A stretch of DNA of 9,683 bases, from the NCBI GenBank assembly GCA_934402155.1, contig CAKRTP010000066.1, forward strand, positions 1 to 9,683, given 5' to 3'. The notes below the pieces were generated by a model, which had not been told where the DNA came from, made no database searches, and saw only the letters and a list, made by a program, of their open reading frames with translations. Positions 1 through 4,681 of the stretch are shown one piece after another; position 1 is the first letter of the stretch, and every line of letters begins with the position of its first letter. This stretch comes from an uncultured Blautia sp. (lineage in GTDB: Bacteria > Bacillota > Clostridia > Lachnospirales > Lachnospiraceae). The position numbers and the translations under genes were made by a program.

Positions 1-125
1 TCTGAATATACATAACAAGTGCTGTTTTTCAGCTGGTGTCGGATAGCTGCCACGAAATTTACAATAACAGAGGAATGTTCAGGTGTAGCACCTGCCATAT
101 CTGTAATCTTCAAATTCCAATCCAT
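1..125 (-). CDS. 5' end of an unrecognised gene (partial)
   Basis: Leftward reading frame beginning at an ATG (123-125) and open to the window edge, giving 41 N-terminal residues that start MDWNLKITDMAGATPEHSSV. The start is well supported: an AAAGGAGTG ribosome binding site lies about 7 nt upstream and a good promoter (TTGATT, 17 bp, TATAAT) lies at 173-201. I do not recognise the family, and no signal peptide or membrane segment is visible in this part. It lies on the far side of the putative attachment site from the integrase. It is therefore probably host or older-element DNA rather than part of the prophage. Confidence 0.6.
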   Translation of the reverse strand, partial: MDWNLKITDMAGATPEHSSVIVNFVAAIRHQLKNSTCYVYS

Positions 126-172
126 ATTATACACTCCTTTCAAGAGTTAAGTTGTTCAATGCTATTACCAGT

Positions 173-201
173 ATTATATCTGATTAAGCCAGAACAATCA
201 A
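173..201 (-). promoter_or_regulatory. Sigma-A-type promoter for the leftward gene at 1-125
   Basis: On the minus strand, TTGATT (201-196) and a perfect TATAAT (178-173) are separated by 17 bp. The predicted start of transcription is about 40 nt upstream of the ATG at 125. Seen directly in the sequence; activity is inferred. Confidence 0.6.
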
Positions 202-205
202 CAAA

Positions 206-553
206 TTAACTTGCAGTTTCAAGCAGCAGTTCCTTTTTATATTTGTAGAAAGTCTTTCGTGAAATACCAGTTTGTGTGATGGTTTCCGCATCATTCAGTG
301 ATCCACCGAAAGTTTTGTTGTGCTTCAGGATGATTTCTTTTGCAGTGGCGGATTTCTTGGTAGTCAGTTTGCTTCCGCGGATTTGACCGATCTGTCTGCC
401 AGAAAGTCTTGCGGTCAGTAATCCTTCTTTGGTTCTTTGTCGGAGATCCTGAACTTCCTTTTCGGACTGTTCGAATGCAAGCCTGATCTGTTCTTTGGCG
501 AGAGACAGGAGGTATTTGTTGATCCCTCTTTCAGTGGTAAATCTAAGGCTCCT
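206..553 (-). pseudogene. C-terminal remnant of a large serine recombinase
   Basis: An open leftward frame of about 115 codons runs from an in-frame TAA (554-556) to a TAA at 206-208. It has no usable ATG and encodes the tail of a resolvase/invertase-family recombinase. Visible landmarks in order are a long helix (KEQIRLAFEQSEKEVQDLRQ), the RTKEGLLTARLSGRQIGQ segment that normally follows the catalytic domain, then KLTTKKSATAKEII and a terminal helix-turn-helix ending ISRKTFYKYKKELL. The N-terminal catalytic domain with its active-site serine is missing, and I found no continuation in the other frames upstream. The recombinase is therefore a dead fragment, probably a relic of an earlier mobile element in the flank. 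Family assignment is from recognition of the linker and HTH; fairly sure. Confidence 0.75.
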
Positions 554-702
554 TTAAATGTCAGCAGTTTTACGGAAAAACAGAGGATTATATCGCTGAT
601 TAACAAAGCAGTTGTTGGAAACTAAGAAGATTTTGAAGAACAGAAATATGGTTGAGTACTATGCAAAAAATAGTAATCAAAAGTAATCAGATTTTGAGTA
701 AT

Positions 703-732
703 AAAAAGGTTCCCAATTTCTCGGAAACCTTT
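703..732 (-). terminator. Leftward intrinsic terminator beyond the attachment site
   Basis: On the minus strand AAAGGTT(T)CC pairs with GGGAACCTTT around a loop of about 9 nt (9 bp, one bulged base), followed by TTTTTATT. It lies directly downstream of the tRNA 3'-end sequence. It may be the original terminator of the tRNA gene, now serving the integrase transcript. The tRNA connection is inference. Confidence 0.6.
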
Positions 733-747
733 GATTTTACAGTATAT

Positions 748-790
748 GATCGGGGCAACAGGATTTGAACCTGTTGAAATTGCCCCGATC
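748..790 (-). other. Putative attachment-site junction: tRNA 3' end (T-arm plus acceptor)
   Basis: Read on the minus strand, this segment has a canonical T-arm (ACAGG, loop TTCAAAT, CCTGT) followed by the acceptor 3' strand TGCCCCG. The D-arm and anticodon arm are absent, so it is not a functional tRNA gene. It sits 4 nt past the stop codon of a tyrosine integrase, the usual place for a prophage att core made of a tRNA 3' end. By polarity the intact tRNA should lie at the far (right) end of the prophage and the host flank should be positions 1-747. Unusually, the 5' side also carries the complementary acceptor strand, giving an 11-bp arm GATCGGGGCAA/TTGCCCCGATC, so the piece folds as a complete minihelix. 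The exact core and the tRNA species cannot be told from here. Confidence 0.65.
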
Positions 791-794
791 CCTT

Positions 795-1904
795 TTATTT
801 TACGGCATTTGCAGAAATCGTGTTGCATTTCGTGTTGCATAATTCAGAAAAAGCAATATTCGTTTTTGCATTCATTTCTTTTTCACGATCCGTCATAGTA
901 TGCCGGTATACATTCTTTAACGTGTTATCATCACCCCATCCCCCACGCTGCATGATATAACTGTCAGGAATTCCAAGTGCGTGCTGGAACGAAGCACAGT
1001 AGTGTCTAAGGTCATGGAAACGGAAGTGCGGCACATCGCATTTTTCCAGAATCTTACGGAATCGCTTGGAAATCTGATCAGGATTTAATTCAACAATTCT
1101 TCCATTGATTCTCCTTAACTTCTTAGCCACAAAATCTGGAAATGGGATATAGCGATCACCAGCGTAGGTTTTGGCATATTTCAATACCCATGTGTGGTTG
1201 TCGTTCATGACCATGGCGCGCTCCACATGTACGATATTGCCCTTTATGTGATCCGAAGTTAACGCACATATCTCCGATCTTCGCATCGGGCCAAAGGCAG
1301 CCAGCAGGATTGGTATTTCCATCGCACTGCCCTGTACATAGTCTAAGATCTTTTTAACTTCTTCGTCTGTTGGTACATATATTTTGGGACGGACTTTCTG
1401 AGGAAGCGTAGTGTGCAAGGCAAAGTCCGGACGATATGTGCTCAATACAGCCGAGAGAAAACCATGCATGTTATATATGGTTTTTGGGGAGTGTGTCTGG
1501 GATTCACGGTTCAGTTCCTCTTGGATATCGTCCTGTGTGAGGTCGAATAGGTTTATCAGCATGATATTCTGCATATCCTTTTTGACAGATCTTTTATATT
1601 CGCGAACAGTGCCAGGAGAGAGAATGCTGGTACGGTCAATGATATACCTCTCGCAAGCATCTCTGAGCGTCATATTTGCTACAGAAGCATTATTCCCAGC
1701 AAATACATCATTCTCCTTGTCTGCCGCCCACGCAGCTGCTTCCTGTTCGCAGATTCGCTTTCCTTTCTTGCTTGGGTCTGCACAGGTGAAAGATTTATAG
1801 ATTCTTTTTTGTTTGGTGCTTCCGTCAGGCAAGGAGATTTCCTCAGTATGACTGTATACCTGGCATCTCCATGATCCGGATGGTAATTTCTTTGCAGTTG
1901 CCAT
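795..1904 (-). CDS. int: Tyrosine recombinase, phage integrase
   Basis: A 369-residue site-specific recombinase that should catalyse integration and excision at the adjacent tRNA-derived site. The N-terminal about 70 residues look like the arm-binding domain (GSWRCQVYSH strand region). A SAM-like core-binding domain follows at about 75-165, starting MTLRDACERYI. The catalytic domain has all expected residues: R208 in FGPMRRSEICAL, K245 in YAKTYAGDRYIPF, H297/R300 in HDLRHYCAS, W323 in GGWGDD at the usual His/Trp position, and the nucleophile Y333 in NVYRHT. Length is normal for this family and it looks intact. The ATG at 1904 has a GGAAG motif about 9 nt upstream. No excisionase gene is evident beside it. 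Leftward read-through from the secreted-protein genes upstream is possible, because no leftward terminator is seen between them. Confidence 0.95.
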   Translation of the reverse strand: MATAKKLPSGSWRCQVYSHTEEISLPDGSTKQKRIYKSFTCADPSKKGKRICEQEAAAWAADKENDVFAGNNASVANMTLRDACERYIIDRTSILSPGTVREYKRSVKKDMQNIMLINLFDLTQDDIQEELNRESQTHSPKTIYNMHGFLSAVLSTYRPDFALHTTLPQKVRPKIYVPTDEEVKKILDYVQGSAMEIPILLAAFGPMRRSEICALTSDHIKGNIVHVERAMVMNDNHTWVLKYAKTYAGDRYIPFPDFVAKKLRRINGRIVELNPDQISKRFRKILEKCDVPHFRFHDLRHYCASFQHALGIPDSYIMQRGGWGDDNTLKNVYRHTMTDREKEMNAKTNIAFSELCNTKCNTISANAVK

Positions 1905-1967
1905 AATGTCATCTTCCTTTCTTTCTTAAAAATGGGTACAAAAATAACAGACACACAAATGTTCTGG

Positions 1968-1996
1968 TTGTATGTCTGCTCCGAAGATGATACAAT
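1968..1996 (+). promoter_or_regulatory. Possible rightward promoter for a short RNA
   Basis: TTGTAT (1968-1973) and TACAAT (1991-1996) are separated by 17 bp, so transcription would begin near 2003. The -35 match is weak. The two hexamers also form an inverted repeat (TTGTAT/ATACAA), so the same element could direct weak leftward transcription toward the integrase or act as a protein-binding site. Confidence 0.35.
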
Positions 1997-2025
1997 ATAT
2001 TTGCGAAAATGGTATCTCTTCGGAG
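1979..2025. repeat. 14-bp inverted repeat (hairpin) upstream of the integrase
   Basis: CTCCGAAGA, a bulged T and GATAC (1979-1993) pair perfectly with GTATC and TCTTCGGAG (2012-2025) around an 18-nt AT-rich loop. It lies between the integrase start and the end of the Ig-like gene, outside any coding frame I would accept. It could be an operator, an attachment-arm or processing site in leftward mRNA, or part of the small-RNA locus. Confidence 0.6.
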
Positions 2026-2063
2026 ATCTGACCGGTTCCTGTTGGCGCGGGAGCCGGTTTTTT
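2003..2063 (+). ncRNA. Candidate short structured RNA
   Basis: If the promoter at 1968-1996 is used, the product would be about 60 nt. It would hold a hairpin ATCTC-TTCG-GAGAT (2014-2027) with a stable cUUCGg tetraloop, then the GC-rich intrinsic terminator at 2031-2063. No convincing coding frame lies in it. It would run divergently from the integrase and convergently with the Ig-like gene. The structure is seen; existence of the RNA is inference. Confidence 0.3.
2031..2063 (+). terminator. Rightward intrinsic terminator
   Basis: ACCGGTTCC (2031-2039) pairs with GGAGCCGGT (2050-2058) over 9 bp including one G-T pair, with a 10-nt loop and a six-T run at 2058-2063. On the minus strand the hairpin has no trailing T run, so it does not end the leftward Ig-like gene. 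No rightward protein gene precedes it. Confidence 0.7.
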
Positions 2064-2067
2064 CTAT

Positions 2068-2733
2068 TTATTTATAACATTTCTTACATGCAGTGTATCC
2101 ACGCGATTGGGCTTCAGTGATAGTTACCTTATATGGGTAGTTCATATTGCTACATTCTTTATTTGTATGATACCTCTTTCCTGTATCACAGATCCATACA
2201 TAATTAACTCTCAGAGTGCTTACAACAACTTTACATGAGTATTTTACTCCGTTGATCTTTGCGGTAATGACTGTGGATCCGGAACGTAAAGCAGTTACCT
2301 TTCCTTTGCTTGTGACCGTGGCGACGCGCGGGGAACTGGAAGACCAGGAAACGTTTCGTGTTGTTCCGGTAACCTTTAGCTGCCTGGAACTCTTGGCAAT
2401 CATTTTAAGAGAAGTAGCACTTAAACGTGGTGATTCAACCTTAACCTTATAAGTCCATTTCACTGACTTATATTTGCCTGTAACAACAGCAGATCCTTTT
2501 GCCTTGGCAACCATAACGCCTTTTGCGTTTACAGCGACTACTTTGGGATTACTGCTCCGGTAGGTCATCTTGACTGGTGGTTTGATGGTTGACTGCTGTT
2601 TTACAACCATGACCACTGACTTCGTTTGATTAGTGACTTTCTTCGTAGTTGCTGCCTGGACTGGTAATGTAAAGAGCGACAGCACCATAACCATAGCGAG
2701 CAACAGAGATAATAGTTTCTTTCCCTTCTTCAT
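2068..2733 (-). CDS. Secreted protein with bacterial Ig-like repeats and Cys/His C-terminal motif
   Basis: A 221-residue exported protein. Residues 1-27 form a clear signal peptide: basic MKKGKK, a hydrophobic core, and cleavage near PVQAA. Two BIG_2-like Ig folds follow at about 30-100 and 103-173, with the hallmark phrases SSNPKVVAVNAKGVMVAKAKG and SSSPRVATVTSKGKVTALRSG. The tail (about 178-221) is a separate module with a H189-T-N-K-E-C194 motif and C216-KK-C219, which could bind a metal ion. This tail recurs after Ig-like or nuclease domains in Firmicute surface proteins. No sortase signal is seen, so the protein is probably released or wall-associated. The ATG has AAAGGAG 8 nt upstream. 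It follows the gene at 2757-3314 by 23 bp and is probably co-transcribed with it. Its position between integrase and repressor suggests a lysogenic-conversion gene. Function unknown. Confidence 0.85.
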   Translation of the reverse strand: MKKGKKLLSLLLAMVMVLSLFTLPVQAATTKKVTNQTKSVVMVVKQQSTIKPPVKMTYRSSNPKVVAVNAKGVMVAKAKGSAVVTGKYKSVKWTYKVKVESPRLSATSLKMIAKSSRQLKVTGTTRNVSWSSSSPRVATVTSKGKVTALRSGSTVITAKINGVKYSCKVVVSTLRVNYVWICDTGKRYHTNKECSNMNYPYKVTITEAQSRGYTACKKCYK

Positions 2734-2756
2734 TTGTATTTCTCCTTTGCAAAATA

Positions 2757-3314
2757 TTAATCACGATGTTCGAAATAATATAAAAGTTGATCTTCTTTTG
2801 ACATATTATCAGGAAGATTGGAAGTGTCGTTTTTATAATCTTGTATGCAATTACCAACATCACTGCCATAACTTATCAAGGTTGGACCAGATTCTGGGCA
2901 ATACTCACAAGAGCCAAAAGTGTATTTAGAAAGAACGTCATTTATACTGTTTTCGTCACGTGGATATCTAAAAGAAATATCTAAATAGTCACCAGATTCT
3001 TTCTTGTATTTTTGAGCTGTGCAACCTTCTGTAAATGCGACTTGTATTCCTCGGCTACCATTGTATTTTTCTTCTGAATATGGAAGGCCACTGTCTTGTA
3101 CAGCCTGAATTGCATCTGAGTATGACATGTCTGAATTAATGGTCAAATATAATTTTTGAAGTTCATCTAAAGAAAAATCATCCAATGTGTGTTTCTCAGA
3201 GATTTTTTGTTGTGTATCTGCAACTGGATTTGAAGTCGAATCTTTTGGCTTGGAACCGATAGTCATAATAACAGCTATGCACAACAAAGGAATCAATAGT
3301 TTTTTCTTTTTCAC
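2757..3314 (-). CDS. Exported or membrane-anchored protein of unknown function
   Basis: A 185-residue protein starting at a GTG (3312-3314) with AAGGAGTG about 7 nt upstream. Residues 1-20 (MKKKKLLIPLLCIAVIMTIG) are a signal peptide or N-terminal anchor. A typical lipobox is not obvious, although C12 lies within the hydrophobic stretch. The mature part is soluble and acidic, with four further cysteines: CTAQKY (about 98) and a CEYC pair plus NCIQDY toward the C-terminus (about 136-155). I do not recognise a family. It is the first gene of a leftward pair with the Ig-like protein, 23 bp apart, and starts 51 bp from the divergent HTH gene. The context suggests prophage cargo expressed on the cell surface. 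Confidence 0.75.
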   Translation of the reverse strand: MKKKKLLIPLLCIAVIMTIGSKPKDSTSNPVADTQQKISEKHTLDDFSLDELQKLYLTINSDMSYSDAIQAVQDSGLPYSEEKYNGSRGIQVAFTEGCTAQKYKKESGDYLDISFRYPRDENSINDVLSKYTFGSCEYCPESGPTLISYGSDVGNCIQDYKNDTSNLPDNMSKEDQLLYYFEHRD

Positions 3315-3347
3315 GGTGTCACTCCTTACGTATATATTTTGGGATGC

Positions 3348-3365
3348 GTGGATATATTAATCCAC
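3348..3365. promoter_or_regulatory. Inverted repeat, possible operator
   Basis: GTGGAT (3348-3353) and ATCCAC (3360-3365) flank a 6-bp AT-rich centre in the 51-bp space between the divergent leftward secreted-protein pair and the rightward HTH gene, touching the HTH start codon. A regulatory site for the HTH protein is plausible. No strong promoter could be assigned in this AT-rich gap. Confidence 0.35.
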
Positions 3366-3563
3366 ATGAAAATATTACTAGACAACATCATGTACAACAA
3401 CAACATTTCGGTACGGCAGTTATCTAACATGACGGGGATCTCAAAATCCACGATTAATAACATCATGAACGAGAAATATTCCCCTACATTGGATAATCTG
3501 GAACAGATTGCGAAAGCCTTAAAAGTAAGGATCACAGATCTGTTTGACTCTCCGTACAAATAA
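3366..3563 (+). CDS. Small Cro/CI-type HTH transcriptional regulator
   Basis: A 65-residue single-domain DNA-binding protein. The HTH lies at about residues 13-55, with SVRQLSNMTGISKSTINNI as the helix-turn-helix core and the family-typical PTLDNLEQIAKALKVRITDLFD after it. There is no extra C-terminal domain, so it is more Cro-like than a full repressor. The ATG at 3366 was chosen over an upstream TTG at 3339, because homologous proteins start near the first helix. However, no good ribosome binding site precedes either, so it may be weakly translated or leaderless. It diverges from the exported-protein pair and probably regulates it or the lysis-lysogeny switch. A 16-bp palindrome just after its stop codon is a candidate binding site. 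Confidence 0.8.
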   Translation: MKILLDNIMYNNNISVRQLSNMTGISKSTINNIMNEKYSPTLDNLEQIAKALKVRITDLFDSPYK

Positions 3564-3565
3564 GT

Positions 3566-3581
3566 GTCCAGAATTCTGGAC
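3566..3581. promoter_or_regulatory. Perfect 16-bp palindrome, possible operator
   Basis: GTCCAGAATTCTGGAC is fully self-complementary and begins 2 nt after the HTH stop codon. With an AATT centre it makes a poor RNA hairpin and is not followed by a T run, so a dimeric protein-binding site is more likely than a terminator. The neighbouring HTH protein is the obvious candidate partner. Confidence 0.45.
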
Positions 3582-3647
3582 GATTGCATTGGGTAGCGTG
3601 ATTATGACGGATTTTCCCTCGTAGTATAAGTGAAAGGAGGGATTTCC

Positions 3648-3668
3648 ATGAATAAATTACCACCCTGA
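3648..3668 (+). CDS. Six-codon reading frame with a strong ribosome binding site
   Basis: ATG...TGA encodes only MNKLPP, yet an AAAGGAGGG lies 7 nt upstream, among the best ribosome binding sites in the window. It may be a leader peptide, or the stump of a gene lost by recombination. The downstream small-protein gene has its own promoter starting 15 nt later, so a role in its translation is unlikely. Real translation is uncertain. Confidence 0.25.
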   Translation: MNKLPP

Positions 3669-3682
3669 ACTCCTCTAAATAC

Positions 3683-3711
3683 TTGAATCAAACAAAGCAC
3701 TGTTGTATAAT
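3683..3711 (+). promoter_or_regulatory. Sigma-A-type promoter of the 39-residue protein gene
   Basis: TTGAAT (3683-3688) and a perfect TATAAT (3706-3711) have 17-bp spacing. Transcription should start near 3718, about 34 nt ahead of the ATG at 3752, and end at the terminator at 3858-3885. Confidence 0.65.
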
Positions 3712-3751
3712 AAAAAACAAACATGCGTTCGATGAAAAGGAGGAGTTACAT

Positions 3752-3871
3752 ATGAAGAATAAAGATGAGTACAAAAACCGAATTATTGAAATGGTAACTT
3801 CCATTGAAGATGAATTTATCCTCAGAAGAATATATTTGATATTAGTTACCATTACCGGAGCTGACCATTAG
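3752..3871 (+). CDS. Small helical protein of unknown function (39 aa)
   Basis: Encodes MKNKDEYKNRIIEMVTSIED... ending TGADH. The pattern of hydrophobic positions (IIEMV, FILRRIYLILVTI) suggests one or two amphipathic helices; there is no signal peptide. A strong AAAAGGAGGAG lies about 7 nt upstream of the ATG. The gene has its own promoter (3683-3711). Its stop codon lies inside the loop of its own terminator, so it forms an independent transcript of about 165 nt. Similar short YxxxIIxMV...IYxxL proteins are commonly found near repressors of clostridial prophages and integrative elements. I know of no established function. It is transcribed convergently toward the XRE repressor gene and ends 12 bp from it. 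Confidence 0.7.
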   Translation: MKNKDEYKNRIIEMVTSIEDEFILRRIYLILVTITGADH

Positions 3872-3885
3872 GTCAGCTCTTTTTT
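3858..3885 (+). terminator. Intrinsic terminator of the small-protein gene
   Basis: GAGCTGACC (3858-3866), loop ATTA, GGTCAGCTC (3871-3879), then six T residues (3880-3885): a perfect 9-bp stem. It sits at the convergent junction with the repressor gene, whose stop codon is at 3884-3886. On the minus strand there is no T run, so it serves mainly rightward transcription. Confidence 0.9.
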
Positions 3886-4261
3886 AATCCAGTCCAAGAC
3901 AAGATTTCATAAATTCTTCTATATGTTTTAATTTTTCAGGAGATGCCTCAGCAATGGCATTCAACATATTTTTTGCCATCTGATTTTCTGTTTGGCTTAG
4001 TTTGCCAAGATTAATAGAAAAGCGATCATCCTCATTGAGTTTTGCAAACATGTTTTCATCGCCGCCCTCGCCGGTTCGAAGCCAGGCTTCGTTTACACCA
4101 AATTCACGGCAGATAGATACTAGCATTTGCTCAGTGAGACCTCGGTTGCCTTTTTCTATACGAGAAATAGCCGTCTTGGTAACACCTAATTGCTTGCCAA
4201 ATTGTTCCATGGTCATTTCCTTTTTCTTACGAATCGCACATATGCGTTCGCCTTGTGTCAT
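3884..4261 (-). CDS. XRE-family phage repressor
   Basis: A 125-residue protein with an N-terminal HTH_3 domain at residues 5-62 (ERICAIRKKKEMTMEQFGKQ, LGVTKTAISRIEKGNRGLTE). The WLRTGEGG turn typical of Firmicute phage repressors follows. The C-terminal part (about 75-125) is helical and probably dimerises; there is no Ser/Lys LexA-type protease domain, so induction would need another route. An AAGGAGGTGAG site precedes the ATG at 4261. The gene has a good leftward promoter (4290-4318) and faces the consensus rightward promoter at 4351-4379 across a region with two copies of a likely operator. This is the classic layout of an immunity switch. Role is inferred from layout and family. Confidence 0.9.
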   Translation of the reverse strand: MTQGERICAIRKKKEMTMEQFGKQLGVTKTAISRIEKGNRGLTEQMLVSICREFGVNEAWLRTGEGGDENMFAKLNEDDRFSINLGKLSQTENQMAKNMLNAIAEASPEKLKHIEEFMKSCLGLD

Positions 4262-4289
4262 TTACTCACCTCCTTCGTTTACTAAAAAC

Positions 4290-4318
4290 AGAATATCACT
4301 TGAAAGGCATAAAGTCAA
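4290..4318 (-). promoter_or_regulatory. Leftward promoter of the repressor gene
   Basis: Minus-strand TTGACT (4318-4313) and TATTCT (4295-4290) with a 17-bp spacer. The context CTATTGACTTT around the -35 also occurs in the promoters of the two leftward cassette genes at 5228 and 6205. This suggests that all three are on in the lysogen. Confidence 0.7.
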
Positions 4319-4323
4319 TAGGA

Positions 4324-4341
4324 AAAGTTACCAAAGGAAAC
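4324..4341 (+). promoter_or_regulatory. Putative repressor operator, copy 1
   Basis: AAAGTTACCAAAGGAAAC matches copy 2 (4356-4373) at 14 of 18 positions and is itself an imperfect palindrome (GTTACC, AAA, GGAAAC). It lies just upstream of the repressor's -35 and 32 bp, about three helical turns, from copy 2. Binding by the XRE repressor is inferred. Confidence 0.5.
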
Positions 4342-4350
4342 AAAAAGAGG

Positions 4351-4379
4351 TTGACAAAGTTACCGCAGGAATATATAAT
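4351..4379 (+). promoter_or_regulatory. Consensus rightward early promoter
   Basis: A perfect TTGACA (4351-4356), a 17-bp spacer and a perfect TATAAT (4374-4379): the strongest promoter in the window. It drives the rightward early operon beginning at 4416. The spacer is occupied by operator copy 2, as expected of a repressible lytic promoter. Confidence 0.9.
4356..4373 (+). promoter_or_regulatory. Putative repressor operator, copy 2
   Basis: AAAGTTACCGCAGGAATA lies almost exactly between the -35 and -10 of the consensus promoter, where a bound repressor would exclude RNA polymerase. It shares AAAGTTACC and AGGAA with copy 1. Confidence 0.5.
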
Positions 4380-4415
4380 GTGACCATAGACAACAATAAA
4401 GCGAGGTGAAACACT

Positions 4416-4580
4416 ATGGCAAAAAGCAAGATTCCAGAAATCGATCTTACGGACAACGTAGCAGACAATATCGTGAAAATGGCTCCATATCTTGATGAAA
4501 AGAGTCAGTATACCGTATTTGGAATGATGCTGGAAGCGGTCAGAAGCTTGGAAGACAAAGAAAACTGTAAAGCAGGATAG
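4416..4580 (+). CDS. First early gene, small protein of unknown function (54 aa)
   Basis: Starts MAKSKIPEIDLTDNVADNIV at an ATG with GAGGTGA about 7 nt upstream, 37 nt after the -10 of the consensus promoter. The protein is acidic and mostly helical (YLDEKSQYTVFGMMLEAVRS), with no recognised HTH, signal peptide or membrane segment. As the first gene of the rightward operon it occupies the position of cro or an anti-repressor-type gene, but I cannot assign a family. Its stop codon overlaps the first copy of the repeated linker AGAAGACAGCATAAGAAAG, at which the operon has apparently been opened by cassette insertion. Confidence 0.75.
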   Translation: MAKSKIPEIDLTDNVADNIVKMAPYLDEKSQYTVFGMMLEAVRSLEDKENCKAG

Positions 4581-4626
4581 AAGACAGCATAAGAAAGAAG
4601 CATATAAAGTAGGGTAGGAGGTGAGA
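4579..4626 (+). repeat. Linker repeat, copy A
   Basis: AGAAGACAGCATAAGAAAG plus AAG (4579-4600) and AGGGTAGGAGGTGAGA (4611-4626) recur in copy B at 5275-5296 and 5306-5321 with near-identical spacing (one base different). The second block is a strong ribosome binding site followed by an ATG at 4630. The frame from that ATG runs antisense through the next leftward gene's terminator and 3' end, so I do not accept it as an intact gene. It may be the stump of a displaced early gene. Confidence 0.8.
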
Positions 4627-4639
4627 GAAATGGCAGAAG

Positions 4640-4673
4640 AAAAAAACTCCCGGATCTTTATGAAACCGGGAGT
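4640..4673 (-). terminator. Leftward intrinsic terminator of the membrane-protein cassette
   Basis: Minus-strand ACTCCCGG (4673-4666) pairs with CCGGGAGT (4653-4646) around a 12-nt loop, followed by six T residues (4645-4640). It begins 9 nt after the stop codon of the leftward gene at 4682. On the plus strand the hairpin lacks a T run, so rightward early transcription can pass. Confidence 0.85.
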
Positions 4674-4681
4674 AGCAGAGA

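Noticed and set aside
748..790. A complete tRNA gene.
   Set aside because: Only the T-arm and acceptor are present; there is no D-arm or anticodon arm.
1932..2120. Rightward 62-codon frame next to the integrase.
   Set aside because: No ribosome binding site; it spans the hairpin and terminator and enters the Ig-like gene antisense.
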